Shown here: one piece after another, positions 11,288 through 20,473 of the stretch
Numbering within the stretch: position 1 is the stretch's first letter
How the letters are laid out: every line of letters starts with the position of its first letter
NCBI RefSeq assembly: GCF_036860695.1
Contig: NZ_JAYKGJ010000002.1
Span: 130,001-194,000 of the forward strand
Direction of reading: 5' to 3'
Length of the DNA stretch: 64,000 bases
Origin: Rosettibacter firmus
Lineage (GTDB): Bacteria > Bacteroidota > Ignavibacteria > Ignavibacteriales > Melioribacteraceae
Notes under the pieces: model-generated
Told to the model about the DNA's origin: nothing
Database searches by the model: none
What the model saw: only the letters and a program-made list of their open reading frames with translations
Position numbers and translations under genes: made by a program

Positions 11288-11660
11288 ATTATACCAATTT
11301 TTAGTTATGGCTGAATTATGACAATTTAATATAGAATTCATCACATAAATATCCAAAGGAAATCTTATAAACATAATTTATCGAATATTACAGGGTTGAG
11401 TTATTTTTATTTTTTTTTAAAAAATAAAGTTTATTAACGTAAAAACATTAGCTTATTAACAATATAAAGTAATGAAATAAATTATTAAGGTATTGTATTA
11501 GCAATTACTAAGAAAAAGAAAAATAATTGGTTTATTTGAATGTTATATTGATTTTGCTATCTAAACAACACTCTCTATTTTTCGTTCATAAGAAAAAGCT
11601 AATTTGCCATAAAGCATAAGCTGAAGGCAAAAATTCAAAAAAAATTTTATTGAGGATTTT
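11288..11660. other. Intergenic region between divergent genes
   Basis: Very AT-rich spacer between the prolyl oligopeptidase and glutamate dehydrogenase genes, which point away from each other. It must hold both promoters. I do not see a convincing TTG/TAnnTTTG pair, RNA structure or coding sequence in it. Confidence 0.6.
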
Positions 11661-12947
11661 ATGAAATCAAAAGAATTCAATCCATTTGAAATGGCACAAG
11701 CCCAATTTGATAAGATAGCAGATATGCTAAACCTTGACGAAGCAACTCGTCAACTTTTAAGATATCCATTAAGGGAATATCATTTTAGTATCCCTGTTAA
11801 AATGGATGATGGTACAACAAAAATATTTAGAGGCTTCAGAGTTCAACACAATGATGCAAGAGGTCCATCAAAAGGGGGTATCCGCTTTCATCCACACGAA
11901 ACAATTGATACAGTAAGAGCACTTGCAATGTGGATGACATGGAAGTGTGCTGTTGTAAATATTCCGTTGGGAGGAGGAAAAGGAGGAGTAATATGCGATC
12001 CACATCATCTAAGCATGAAAGAACAGGAACAGATCTGTCGTGGTTGGGTTCGTCAGATGGCAAAAAATGTTGGACCTGTAAATGATATACCTGCACCAGA
12101 TGTTATGACAAATGCACAACATATGCTCTGGATGCTTGATGAGTATGAAACTATATATGGTGGAAAATATCCTGGATTTATAACTGGAAAACCTGTCGGT
12201 ATGGGAGGCTCTCTTGGAAGAACAGAAGCAACTGGTTATGGTGTTATTTTTACTTTGCGAGAAGCATTAAAAGAATTGGGAATTGATATCAAAGAAACAA
12301 CAATGTCTGTTCAGGGATTTGGTAATGTTGCTCAATATGCTATTGAATTATATCAAAAATTAGGTGGTAAAGTAATTGCAGTTGCAAGCTGGGATGAACA
12401 GGATCAGTGTTCTTATACCTTTAGAAAAAAAGATGGAATTGATAAAGATGAACTTCTGAAAATAACAGATAAATTTGGCGGCATCGATAAAGAGAAAGCA
12501 AAAGATCTTGGTTATGAAGTTTTAAATGGTGATGAGTGGATTTCTCAAGATGTTGATATTTTATTGCCAGCTGCCTTAGAAAATCAAATTCATGGAGATA
12601 ATGTTTCCAGAATAAGTAATAAAGTCAGAATTATAGTCGAAGGAGCCAATGGTCCTACTACTCCTGAAGCAGATAAAGTAATTCAAGAAAGAGGAATTTT
12701 CTTGATACCAGATTTTCTTGCAAATGCTGGTGGAGTTACATGTAGCTACTTTGAACAGGTTCAATCAAATATGAATTATTACTGGGAAAAAGATGAAGTA
12801 TTAAGTAAGCTTGATGTGAAGATGACATCAGCTTATCAATCTGTTAGTGAACTTGCAAGAAAAAGAAATTTATATATGAGAGATGCAGCATATATAATTT
12901 CTGTAAGTCGAGTTGCACAAGCTTGTAAAGATCGGGGTTGGGTTTAG
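11661..12947 (+). CDS. gdhA: Glutamate dehydrogenase (Glu/Leu/Phe/Val family)
   Basis: Reversible oxidative deamination of glutamate to 2-oxoglutarate and ammonia in the cytosol. At 428 residues it is the usual hexameric size. Visible motifs: GGIRFHPHETIDTVRALA and PLGGGKGGV near the glutamate site, PAPDVMTNAQHMLW with the catalytic Asp, and the Rossmann segment VQGFGNVAQYAIEL. FLANAGGVTCSYFE is also standard. Cofactor preference (NAD or NADP) is not clear by eye. ATG follows TTGAGGAT. A strong terminator follows, so it is a single-gene unit. Confidence 0.93.
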   Translation: MKSKEFNPFEMAQAQFDKIADMLNLDEATRQLLRYPLREYHFSIPVKMDDGTTKIFRGFRVQHNDARGPSKGGIRFHPHETIDTVRALAMWMTWKCAVVNIPLGGGKGGVICDPHHLSMKEQEQICRGWVRQMAKNVGPVNDIPAPDVMTNAQHMLWMLDEYETIYGGKYPGFITGKPVGMGGSLGRTEATGYGVIFTLREALKELGIDIKETTMSVQGFGNVAQYAIELYQKLGGKVIAVASWDEQDQCSYTFRKKDGIDKDELLKITDKFGGIDKEKAKDLGYEVLNGDEWISQDVDILLPAALENQIHGDNVSRISNKVRIIVEGANGPTTPEADKVIQERGIFLIPDFLANAGGVTCSYFEQVQSNMNYYWEKDEVLSKLDVKMTSAYQSVSELARKRNLYMRDAAYIISVSRVAQACKDRGWV

Positions 12948-12951
12948 AATT

Positions 12952-12986
12952 AAGCCTTGCTAAAAACCTTAGCAAGGCTTTTTTGT
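12952..12986 (+). terminator. Rho-independent terminator after gdhA
   Basis: A 12-bp perfect stem (AAGCCTTGCTAA at 12952-12963 with TTAGCAAGGCTT at 12969-12980) and a 5-base loop are followed by TTTT. It starts 5 bases after the gdhA stop. Confidence 0.92.
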
Positions 12987-13075
12987 GAATAAAATAAGTG
13001 TATCAAAAGAATTTATTTTTCAATAAATTATTAATAACAATTAATGATTAATATGCTAATGAAGAGGAAATTTCA

Positions 13076-16000
13076 ATGAGTGATGAGAATAGAAATATAA
13101 AAGATGATTTAATATTGAAATTGCAAGAGAGAACTAAAGAATTAAATTGTCTTTATACAATTGAAGATACACTAAATCGTTCAGAAATTTCCTTACGTCA
13201 GGCTTTTCATACTGTAATTAATACTCTTCCTCAAGGTTTTCAATATTCAGAAGATTGTAGAGTGAAATTGATCTATGGAGATATTGTTTATCAAACTAGC
13301 GACTTTTCAGAAACTCCCTGGGTTTTAAGCACAAATATAATTGTTCAGGATAAAGTAGTTGGTAAAATTCTTGTCTATTACTTGAAAGAATTTCCTCTTG
13401 TTGATGGTAGTCCTTTCTTGAAAGACGAAGAAAAATTATTAAAAACAATTGCAGAAAGATTGGGACACTTTATACTTCATCAAAAATTAAAAAATGTTTT
13501 CGAGGAATTACAAACTGCAAGACAGGAAATAGGTAAAAGCATAAGAGGTGAGTGGAAAATTGTTTTAGATATGATAAGAAAAACTGATCCAAACTTATTT
13601 ATGAGTTTAATGAGAAAACTACTTAATCTACTTTGCTGGAAAGGAGTTGAAGAAGCAGAAATTTTAATGAAGCATTCCAACATTTCAAGAAAAGTTAGAT
13701 TAAGTTTCGGTGATGAAGAAACAACTGATGAAAATAAACCAAGTAAAATTGAAAAAATTGTAAATTATGATGAATATGTCGAAACAATACAAAGACTGGC
13801 TGACGATAATTTACCTGATGAAGTTATATTAAGTAAAATACAAAAGTGGATTCAGGAAGATAAATCCAGTGCATTAATTAAAGTAGTTGATAATCAGGAT
13901 ACTTCACTTACAGAAATTTCGGAAGCACTTCGTAAATATTATCATCTTGCTCCAGAAAAATTTGAACTTCCTCCATCAACTATTAAAGGACTTAGAGTAT
14001 CCTTGCTCCGACGTTTTTTCACCGATCAGTTAAACTTTATATCTATAGCAAAGGAATATGTAAAACTTACGGATTTTTATAGGCTTATTGATAAAATGAT
14101 TTTCCCTCCTGGAAGCCATGGCAAACTTGGAGGTAAAAGTGCAGGATTGTTTATTTCTTCTCACATAATTCAAAAAGAAGCAGAAAATAATGACCTGTTG
14201 AAAAATGTTAAAGTCCCTAAAACATGGTATATAGCTTCAGATGGTATTCTTAATTTTATGCAGCATAATAACTTAGAAGAAGTTCTTGAGCAAAAATATA
14301 AAGAATTAGATGAAGTTAGACTCGAGTATCCTCATATTATTCAATTATTCAAAAATTCTGAATTCCCACAGGATATTGTAAAAGGCTTATCGATGGCACT
14401 GGATGATTTTGGTGATAAACCTTTGATAGTCAGAAGTTCAAGTCTTTTAGAAGACCAGGTTGATGCCACTTTTTCTGGTAAATATAAAAGTTTATTTTTA
14501 GCAAATCGAGGCACTAAGCAACAACGTCTGGAAGCATTGATGGATGCAATTGCAGAAGTTTATGCTTCTACATTTGGCCCGGATCCAATTGAGTATCGTG
14601 CGGAAAGAGGTTTGCTTGATTTCCATGAAGAGATGGGAATAATGATTCAAGAAGTTGTTGGTACTCAAGTGGGTAATTATTATCTTCCTGCATTTGCTGG
14701 AGTTGCTTTTAGTCAAAATGAATTTAGATGGTCGCCAAGAATTAAGAGAGAAGATGGACTTGTTAGAATAGTACCAGGTCTGGGCACAAGAGCAGTTGAT
14801 AGATTAAGTGATGACTATCCTGTTTTAATTTCACCAGCTCAACCAAATATACGTGTCAATGTTTCTCTGGATGAAATATTGAGATATTCACCTAAAAAAA
14901 TTGATGTGATTAATTTAAAGACTAATGAATTCGAAACTGTACCAATTAAAAAATTATTAGAAGAAACCAATTATCAATATCCAGTATACGAACTTGTTTT
15001 TTCAATAATATATGGTAATATGATAAGACAACCGATGGCTTTTGAATTTAATGATCCAGCCAGCGAACATGTTGTAACATTTGATGGTTTATTTACCAAA
15101 ACCGATTTCCTGAAAAAGGTTGATCTGATATTAAAGATTTTGCAAGAGAAAATGAAAACTCCAGTTGATATAGAATTTGCATCTGATGGAAAGGATTTTT
15201 ATTTGTTACAATGCAGACCACAGAGTCGCAGTCATGAAGTAGCAGCAGATATAATACCTAAAGATGTTCCGCTGGAAAAAATTTTATTTACTGCAAAGAA
15301 GTTTGTATCCAATGGTAAAGTACCTGAGATTACTCATATTGTTTATGTAGATCCTGTTAAGTATAATGAATTAAATGAACGAAATAAATTATTACAGGTA
15401 GGGAAAGCAGTAAGTAAACTCAATAAACTATTACCGAAAAGAAAATTTATTTTAATGGGTCCAGGAAGATGGGGGAGTCGTGGAGATATTAAACTTGGTG
15501 TAAGTGTTACTTATTCAGATATTAATAATACTGCAATGTTAATTGAAATTGCTCGTAAAAAAGGAAATTATGTTCCAGAAGTTTCATTTGGTACACATTT
15601 CTTTCAAGATCTTGTAGAGGCAAACATCAGATATCTACCATTATATCCCGATGATGAAGGAATAATTTTTAATGAGAAGTTTTTAACTGAATCAGAAAAT
15701 ATTTTTGAAAATATTCTTCCTGAGTTTTATTATTTGCAAGATACAATAAGAGTTATTGATATTGTAAAAACTACAGGCGGCATGGTTTTAAGAGTTTTTA
15801 TGAATGCAGAACGTGATGAGGCACTTGCAATGTTTGTTCAACCTTCAATTGATATTCAATTAGAAAAAGAAATAAAAGAAACTTTTGATTATCATCCGAG
15901 TGAACACTGGCGATGGAGAATGAAGATTGCTGAAAAAATTGCATCTGAACTTGATGGAGAAAGATTTGGTGTTAAAGGCATTTATATTTTTGGAAGTACA

Positions 16001-16276
16001 AAAGATGCCGCTTGTGGACCGGGTAGCGATATAGATCTTCTTGTTCATATTGATAAAGATAAATGTAAACGTTACGAATTAGACCTGTGGTTCGAAGGCT
16101 GGAGTTTATGCTTGAGTGAAATTAATTATCTTCGTACAGGTATTCATACTCAGGGTTTACTCGATATTCATTACATTACTGATGATGATATTGAAAATAA
16201 AACAAGTTATGCAATTAAAATTAATGCTATCACAGAAGCTGCTCATCCGCTTAAATTGAAATCAAAGTCAAATTAA
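13076..16276 (+). CDS. PPDK/PEP-synthase-type ATP-grasp protein with C-terminal nucleotidyltransferase domain
   Basis: 1066 residues. The N-terminal ~150 residues look GAF-like (KDEEKLLKTIAERLGHFIL). The centre holds the pyruvate-phosphate dikinase N-terminal ATP-binding domain: GKLGGKSAGLF near 350, PLIVRSSSLLEDQ, FSGKYKS, and the closing block DIEFASDGKDFYLLQCRPQSR. The phosphohistidine and PEP/pyruvate barrel domains of true PPDK are absent. The C terminus carries a Pol-beta-type nucleotidyltransferase signature, FGSTKDAACGPGSDIDLLV, at about 971-989. Neither substrate is known; it could be a phosphotransferase or a signalling enzyme. ATG with GAGGAAATTTCA upstream; it stands alone and ends 8 bp into a convergent gene. 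Confidence 0.8.
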   Translation: MSDENRNIKDDLILKLQERTKELNCLYTIEDTLNRSEISLRQAFHTVINTLPQGFQYSEDCRVKLIYGDIVYQTSDFSETPWVLSTNIIVQDKVVGKILVYYLKEFPLVDGSPFLKDEEKLLKTIAERLGHFILHQKLKNVFEELQTARQEIGKSIRGEWKIVLDMIRKTDPNLFMSLMRKLLNLLCWKGVEEAEILMKHSNISRKVRLSFGDEETTDENKPSKIEKIVNYDEYVETIQRLADDNLPDEVILSKIQKWIQEDKSSALIKVVDNQDTSLTEISEALRKYYHLAPEKFELPPSTIKGLRVSLLRRFFTDQLNFISIAKEYVKLTDFYRLIDKMIFPPGSHGKLGGKSAGLFISSHIIQKEAENNDLLKNVKVPKTWYIASDGILNFMQHNNLEEVLEQKYKELDEVRLEYPHIIQLFKNSEFPQDIVKGLSMALDDFGDKPLIVRSSSLLEDQVDATFSGKYKSLFLANRGTKQQRLEALMDAIAEVYASTFGPDPIEYRAERGLLDFHEEMGIMIQEVVGTQVGNYYLPAFAGVAFSQNEFRWSPRIKREDGLVRIVPGLGTRAVDRLSDDYPVLISPAQPNIRVNVSLDEILRYSPKKIDVINLKTNEFETVPIKKLLEETNYQYPVYELVFSIIYGNMIRQPMAFEFNDPASEHVVTFDGLFTKTDFLKKVDLILKILQEKMKTPVDIEFASDGKDFYLLQCRPQSRSHEVAADIIPKDVPLEKILFTAKKFVSNGKVPEITHIVYVDPVKYNELNERNKLLQVGKAVSKLNKLLPKRKFILMGPGRWGSRGDIKLGVSVTYSDINNTAMLIEIARKKGNYVPEVSFGTHFFQDLVEANIRYLPLYPDDEGIIFNEKFLTESENIFENILPEFYYLQDTIRVIDIVKTTGGMVLRVFMNAERDEALAMFVQPSIDIQLEKEIKETFDYHPSEHWRWRMKIAEKIASELDGERFGVKGIYIFGSTKDAACGPGSDIDLLVHIDKDKCKRYELDLWFEGWSLCLSEINYLRTGIHTQGLLDIHYITDDDIENKTSYAIKINAITEAAHPLKLKSKSN

Positions 16277-17080
16277 AACTCTTGTTGCATTTTCAGGTTT
16301 ATCTAATTCAAAATTAATAATTGCCAATTCGTTGCCATCGTATGCAGCACTAAAACAGTAAGTATTTCCAATTTTATCTTTCCAGCTTCCACTTAATCGA
16401 GAGGATTCATGAATGTGTCCATGTAATGTTATATACGGTTGCTTATTCTCTATGAATTTTCTTATTGCTTTGCTTCCAGTATGTTTATTCATTTTTTTGT
16501 TATAATCGTAAATTACATCAAGATTTGTTTTAAATGGTGGTGCATGAAATAAAAATATAGATTTTTTTATGTCTTCAGAATTAATTGCGTCAAGATCATT
16601 CTTGATGGTAGAAAATTTTTCTTTATCATCAACAGGGGTTGTTGTTATTCCATTTTCAGGAGAAATACAACCTTCTTCAACATTTGTTGAAATATCATAT
16701 TTCTCCCAATCCTTTAACATAAAGGGAGATGGTGGCGAATATGAATATCCAATGAATTTATAATTGTGATACTCAATTTGTTTATTGTGTATATAGTGCC
16801 ATAAATTTTTATTGGAAATTTCTATAAAATATTTTTCTTCTGTTTTGGGGTCGTTGTTGCCAAGGATTAATAAAATCTCTGGGTAAGCATCTTTTAATTC
16901 ATTTTTTAATTTAATTAAAGATGATTCCAGAAAATTAAAAAGGAAATAATTTGGGTTGTTACGAGGAAGTAAATCCCCTCCCAATAAAACTACATCTGGT
17001 TTTTCATCATAAATTGTACGAAACAATTTTTCATATTTATTAAGATTCCCGTGTAAATCAGATACAAAAAAACAACGCAT
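16268..17080 (-). CDS. Calcineurin-like metallophosphoesterase
   Basis: 270 residues with the metal-binding blocks of the family: FVSDLHGN at 5-12, LGGDLLPR near 33, LILGNNDPK near 90, and LHGHIHES near 222. These predict a two-metal phosphoesterase; substrate unknown. No signal peptide, so cytosolic. It lies convergent with the PPDK-like gene (8 bp overlap) and divergent from the his operon. A role as histidinol-phosphate phosphatase is conceivable from position but nothing in the sequence favours it. Confidence 0.82.
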   Translation of the reverse strand: MRCFFVSDLHGNLNKYEKLFRTIYDEKPDVVLLGGDLLPRNNPNYFLFNFLESSLIKLKNELKDAYPEILLILGNNDPKTEEKYFIEISNKNLWHYIHNKQIEYHNYKFIGYSYSPPSPFMLKDWEKYDISTNVEEGCISPENGITTTPVDDKEKFSTIKNDLDAINSEDIKKSIFLFHAPPFKTNLDVIYDYNKKMNKHTGSKAIRKFIENKQPYITLHGHIHESSRLSGSWKDKIGNTYCFSAAYDGNELAIINFELDKPENATRVLI

Positions 17081-17093
17081 TTTTTTTAAACTT

Positions 17094-17122
17094 TTGTTTC
17101 TAAAACTATTTTTTTACATTTG
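17094..17122 (+). promoter_or_regulatory. Predicted his operon promoter (Bacteroidota-like)
   Basis: TTG at 17094-17096 and TACATTTG at 17115-17122 are 18 bases apart, fitting the -33 TTG / -7 TAnnTTTG pattern of Bacteroidota housekeeping promoters. Transcription would begin near 17130, some 15 bases before the leader peptide start. Confidence 0.5.
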
Positions 17123-17144
17123 TAAACAAAATTAGGAAAATTAA

Positions 17145-17210
17145 ATGAAAGTAAAAGTACTTCATTTTAATCATCATTTGCTTCTGAAGAAGAGCGCCGG
17201 TAAATTTTAA
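17145..17210 (+). CDS. hisL: His operon leader peptide
   Basis: A 21-residue ORF that starts with ATG directly after the predicted promoter and contains histidines at positions 7, 10 and 11, followed by three leucines, two lysines and a short tail. Its stop (17208-17210) lies just after the first strand of the antiterminator (17194-17200). This is the layout of a ribosome-mediated attenuator: lack of charged tRNA-His stalls the ribosome at the CAT codons and leaves that strand free. AGGAAAATTAA upstream serves as ribosome binding site. There is no homology evidence; the call rests on position and composition. Confidence 0.8.
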   Translation: MKVKVLHFNHHLLLKKSAGKF

Positions 17211-17260
17211 ATAAAATAAAATAATTAATTAATGAACCCCGGCGCATGTCGGGGTTTTTT
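17194..17260 (+). promoter_or_regulatory. His attenuator: antiterminator and terminator
   Basis: Two mutually exclusive pairings are visible. Antiterminator: GCGCCGG (17194-17200) with CCGGCGC (17239-17245), 7 bp. Terminator: AACCCCG (17235-17241) with CGGGGTT (17250-17256), followed by a T run. They share bases 17239-17241, so one excludes the other. A ribosome stopping at the leader stop codon covers the first strand and favours termination. Confidence 0.82.
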
Positions 17261-17277
17261 GTTATATGGAGTAAATT

Positions 17278-18147
17278 ATGATAAATGGAAACTTAAAATT
17301 AGCTTTACAAAAACGAGGTAGATTAACAGATAAATCATTACAGCTGCTTAGAAATTGTGGACTTGATATAGAAGATTATTCTGAAAGATTAATAATAACA
17401 ACCCGCAATTTCGATCTCGATATTTTATTCCTTAGAGATGATGACATCCCGGAATATGTTAGCGATGGTGTGGCTGATATTGGAATAGTTGGCGAAGATG
17501 TTTTATATGAAAGAAAGGCTGATGTGGAAGTTATAAGAAAATTAGGCTATGGTAAATGTACTCTTTCTCTTGCCATTCCAGAAAATAATTCTTTGGATGA
17601 TATCTCTGAACTTGAAGGTAAAAGGATAGCAACTTCGTATCCTAATCTTCTTAAAAAATTTTTGGACGAAAATCATATTTCTGCTACAATTGTTGAAATC
17701 AGTGGCTCGGTTGAAATTGCACCATCGCTTGGAGTAGCTGATTTTATTTGTGATCTCGTTTCGACAGGGAATACATTGAAATTAAATAAGCTTAAAAAAT
17801 CTTTTGATGTATTTACTTCGGAAGCAGTACTTATAAAAAATAAAAATATTGATAATGATCAGATTAAAAGTACATTACTAAAAAATTTACTGGTACGAAT
17901 TGATTCAGCTTTGACAGCAAAAACTTCTAAATATTTAATGATGAATGCTCCAAAAGATTCATTAGAAGAAATTGAAAAAATTATCCCATCACTAAAAAGT
18001 CCTACAATATTACCACTTGCAGATCCATCAATGGTAGCAGTTCATGCTGTAATACCAGCAGAACAATTCTGGGAAATCTATCAGAAACTTAAAAATGCTG
18101 GTGCGTCTGGAATTTTACTATTACCAATTGAGAATATGATAATATGA
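17278..18147 (+). CDS. hisG: ATP phosphoribosyltransferase, long form
   Basis: First step of histidine synthesis: condenses ATP and PRPP. 289 residues, the long HisG form with a C-terminal ACT-like regulatory domain (about 215-289, ending in ASGILLLPIENMII), so it does not need HisZ and can bind histidine itself. N-terminal LALQKRGRLTDKSLQLL and the block GVADIGIVGEDVL are typical, as is the PRPP loop near DLVSTGNTLKLN. ATG preceded by TATGGAGTAAATT. First gene of the operon; overlaps hisD by 4 bp. Confidence 0.95.
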   Translation: MINGNLKLALQKRGRLTDKSLQLLRNCGLDIEDYSERLIITTRNFDLDILFLRDDDIPEYVSDGVADIGIVGEDVLYERKADVEVIRKLGYGKCTLSLAIPENNSLDDISELEGKRIATSYPNLLKKFLDENHISATIVEISGSVEIAPSLGVADFICDLVSTGNTLKLNKLKKSFDVFTSEAVLIKNKNIDNDQIKSTLLKNLLVRIDSALTAKTSKYLMMNAPKDSLEEIEKIIPSLKSPTILPLADPSMVAVHAVIPAEQFWEIYQKLKNAGASGILLLPIENMII

Positions 18148-19430
18148 AAATAATTGAATTAAAAAACTTAACAGAAAAACAAATACAACAATTACTGAGA
18201 CGTCCTGCTATTAAAACATCAGATGTGTTTGAAGCAGTACAATTAATTCTTCAGGATGTCAAGAAAAATGGCAGGAAGGCAGTAATTCGTTATGCAAAAA
18301 AGTATGATGGTTTAAAAAATGATGAGATTCTTATTGAGAAAAAGGAATTAATTGCTGCAGAAAAAAAATTATCAAAAGATTTACGTAAAGCAATCCTAAC
18401 AGCTTTTAAAAACATAACTCGATTTCATGAAAAACAAAAAAAATCTGAATATGAGATTGAAACAATGAAAGGTGTTAAATGCTGGCGTAAATCGATACCA
18501 ATTGAAAATGTTGGACTTTATATTCCTGGAGGTACTGCTGTTTTATTTTCTACAATGTTGATGCTCGGAATACCTGCTAAAATTGCTGGTTGTAAAAGAG
18601 TGGTAGTTTGTTCTCCAGTTAAAGGAAATGAGATAAATCCAGCTCTTGCTTTTACAGCAAGAATTTGCGAAGTAGATGAATTCTATAAAATTGGTGGGGC
18701 TCATTCAATTGCTATGATGGCTTATGGAATTGAAGATTTCAAAAAAGTAGATAAAATTTTTGGACCTGGAAATCAATATGTAACTGCTGCAAAATCTCTT
18801 GTTAGCATTGATCCCGATGGATGTGCTATTGATATGCCAGCTGGACCAAGTGAAGTTTTAATAATTGCAGACAATTCTGCTAACAGTTCCTTTGTAGCAG
18901 CTGATTTATTATCACAAGCTGAACACGGCGAAGATTCACAGGTTATTTTAATTACTACAGATAAAAAATTTGCAGAAGAAGTATTCCTTAATATTAATGA
19001 ACAATTAAAATTATTACCCAGAAAATTTATTGCAGAACAATCATTAAAAAATTCTCTAATTATTTTGATTGAAGATATTGAGCAAGCAATAAATTTAAGT
19101 AATAGTTATGCACCAGAACATTTGATTTTATCTGTAAGAAATCCCAGACGTTTAATTAACAAAATAATAAATGCTGGTTCTGTGTTTATCGGGAATTATT
19201 CACCTGAAAGTGCTGGTGATTATGCTTCTGGAACAAATCATTCGTTGCCAACATATGGATATGCAAAATCATTTAGTGGTGTAAGTGTAGAAGCATTTAT
19301 GAAATCAATTACATTTCAGCAATTGACTAAAGATGGATTAAAAAATATTTCTGATACTGTAATTAAACTTGCTGAAGAAGAAAAACTACAAGCTCATGCT
19401 AATGCAATAAAAATCAGGTTACAGAAATGA
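18144..19430 (+). CDS. hisD: Histidinol dehydrogenase
   Basis: Last two steps of the pathway, histidinol to histidine via the aldehyde, with NAD and zinc. 428 residues, standard length. Signature blocks: YIPGGTAVLFSTMLM, KIFGPGNQYVTAAK, DMPAGPSEVLIIAD, LLSQAEHGEDSQ (zinc ligands) and PEHLIL. Start overlaps the hisG stop by 4 bp and its stop overlaps the hisC start by 4 bp, so translation is coupled. Confidence 0.96.
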   Translation: MKIIELKNLTEKQIQQLLRRPAIKTSDVFEAVQLILQDVKKNGRKAVIRYAKKYDGLKNDEILIEKKELIAAEKKLSKDLRKAILTAFKNITRFHEKQKKSEYEIETMKGVKCWRKSIPIENVGLYIPGGTAVLFSTMLMLGIPAKIAGCKRVVVCSPVKGNEINPALAFTARICEVDEFYKIGGAHSIAMMAYGIEDFKKVDKIFGPGNQYVTAAKSLVSIDPDGCAIDMPAGPSEVLIIADNSANSSFVAADLLSQAEHGEDSQVILITTDKKFAEEVFLNINEQLKLLPRKFIAEQSLKNSLIILIEDIEQAINLSNSYAPEHLILSVRNPRRLINKIINAGSVFIGNYSPESAGDYASGTNHSLPTYGYAKSFSGVSVEAFMKSITFQQLTKDGLKNISDTVIKLAEEEKLQAHANAIKIRLQK

Positions 19431-20473
19431 ATATAAAAGAACTGGTAAGAAAAAATATTCTTGAATTAAAACCTTATACATCTGCTCGTCAATCACATAG
19501 CGAGGGAATTTTACTTGATGCAAATGAGAATTGCTATGGAACTGTTTTACCAGAAAATTATGATAACATTAATCGTTATCCAGATCCTTATCAAAGACAA
19601 ATGCGAGAAGGTGTGAGTAACTTACTTAATATACCAGTTGAAAATTTGTTTTTTGGTGTTGGTTCAGATGAAATAATTGATTTAACAATAAGAATATTTT
19701 GTCGCCCATCTCAGGATAATATTATTGTGTGCGAGCCAACTTATGGTATGTATAAAGTTGCATGTGATGTAAATGAAGTAGAAGTGATTAATGTTCCATT
19801 AAATCAAAATTTTGATCTTGATGTGGATGCTATTGAAAGAGCAGTAAATGAAAAAACAAAAATTTTATTTTTATGCTCGCCGAATAATCCAACAGCTAAT
19901 CTACTCGATAAAAAGAAAATAATCGAACTAACAAAAAAGTTGAATTTGATTGTAGTTGTTGACGAAGCTTATATTGACTTTGCACAGGATGAAGGTTTAT
20001 TAAAATACACTCTTGAATTTCCTAATTTAATTGTTATGCGTACTTTTTCAAAAGCATGGGGAATGGCTGGTGTTCGTTGTGGATTTTGTGCAGCTTCAAA
20101 AGAAATTATAGATATTTTTTTCAAAGTAAAATTACCTTACAATATAAGTAAACTCACTGCACAGGCAGTTGTACTTGCTCTAAAAAATATTGATAAAAGA
20201 AATGAATATGTCAAAATGATAATCAATGAACGAGAGAGAGTTAGCAGAGAACTTAAAGCAAATAAAAAAATTTTGAATGTATTGCCTTCCGATTCAAATT
20301 TCATTTCCTTTAAAGTTGAAAATCCAAAAGAAGTTTATAATTATCTCGAAAAACATAAGATTATTATTCGAGACCGAAGTAATCAATTCAACTTTAGTGG
20401 CTATTTGAGAGTAACAATTGGTACACCAGAAGAAAATAATTTATTTCTACAAAAATTGAGCGAAATATTATGA
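19427..20473 (+). CDS. hisC: Histidinol-phosphate aminotransferase
   Basis: PLP enzyme converting imidazole-acetol phosphate to histidinol phosphate. 348 residues of class I/II aminotransferase fold: LDANENCYG near the N terminus, CSPNNPTAN, VVDEAYIDF, and the PLP lysine in TFSKAWGMAGVRCG. Coupled by 4-bp overlaps to hisD and hisB. Confidence 0.95.
   Translation: MNIKELVRKNILELKPYTSARQSHSEGILLDANENCYGTVLPENYDNINRYPDPYQRQMREGVSNLLNIPVENLFFGVGSDEIIDLTIRIFCRPSQDNIIVCEPTYGMYKVACDVNEVEVINVPLNQNFDLDVDAIERAVNEKTKILFLCSPNNPTANLLDKKKIIELTKKLNLIVVVDEAYIDFAQDEGLLKYTLEFPNLIVMRTFSKAWGMAGVRCGFCAASKEIIDIFFKVKLPYNISKLTAQAVVLALKNIDKRNEYVKMIINERERVSRELKANKKILNVLPSDSNFISFKVENPKEVYNYLEKHKIIIRDRSNQFNFSGYLRVTIGTPEENNLFLQKLSEIL

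Noticed and set aside
16268-17080. Metallophosphoesterase as the missing histidinol-phosphate phosphatase
   Set aside because: It is on the opposite strand from the his operon and its motifs are generic; adjacency alone is not enough.
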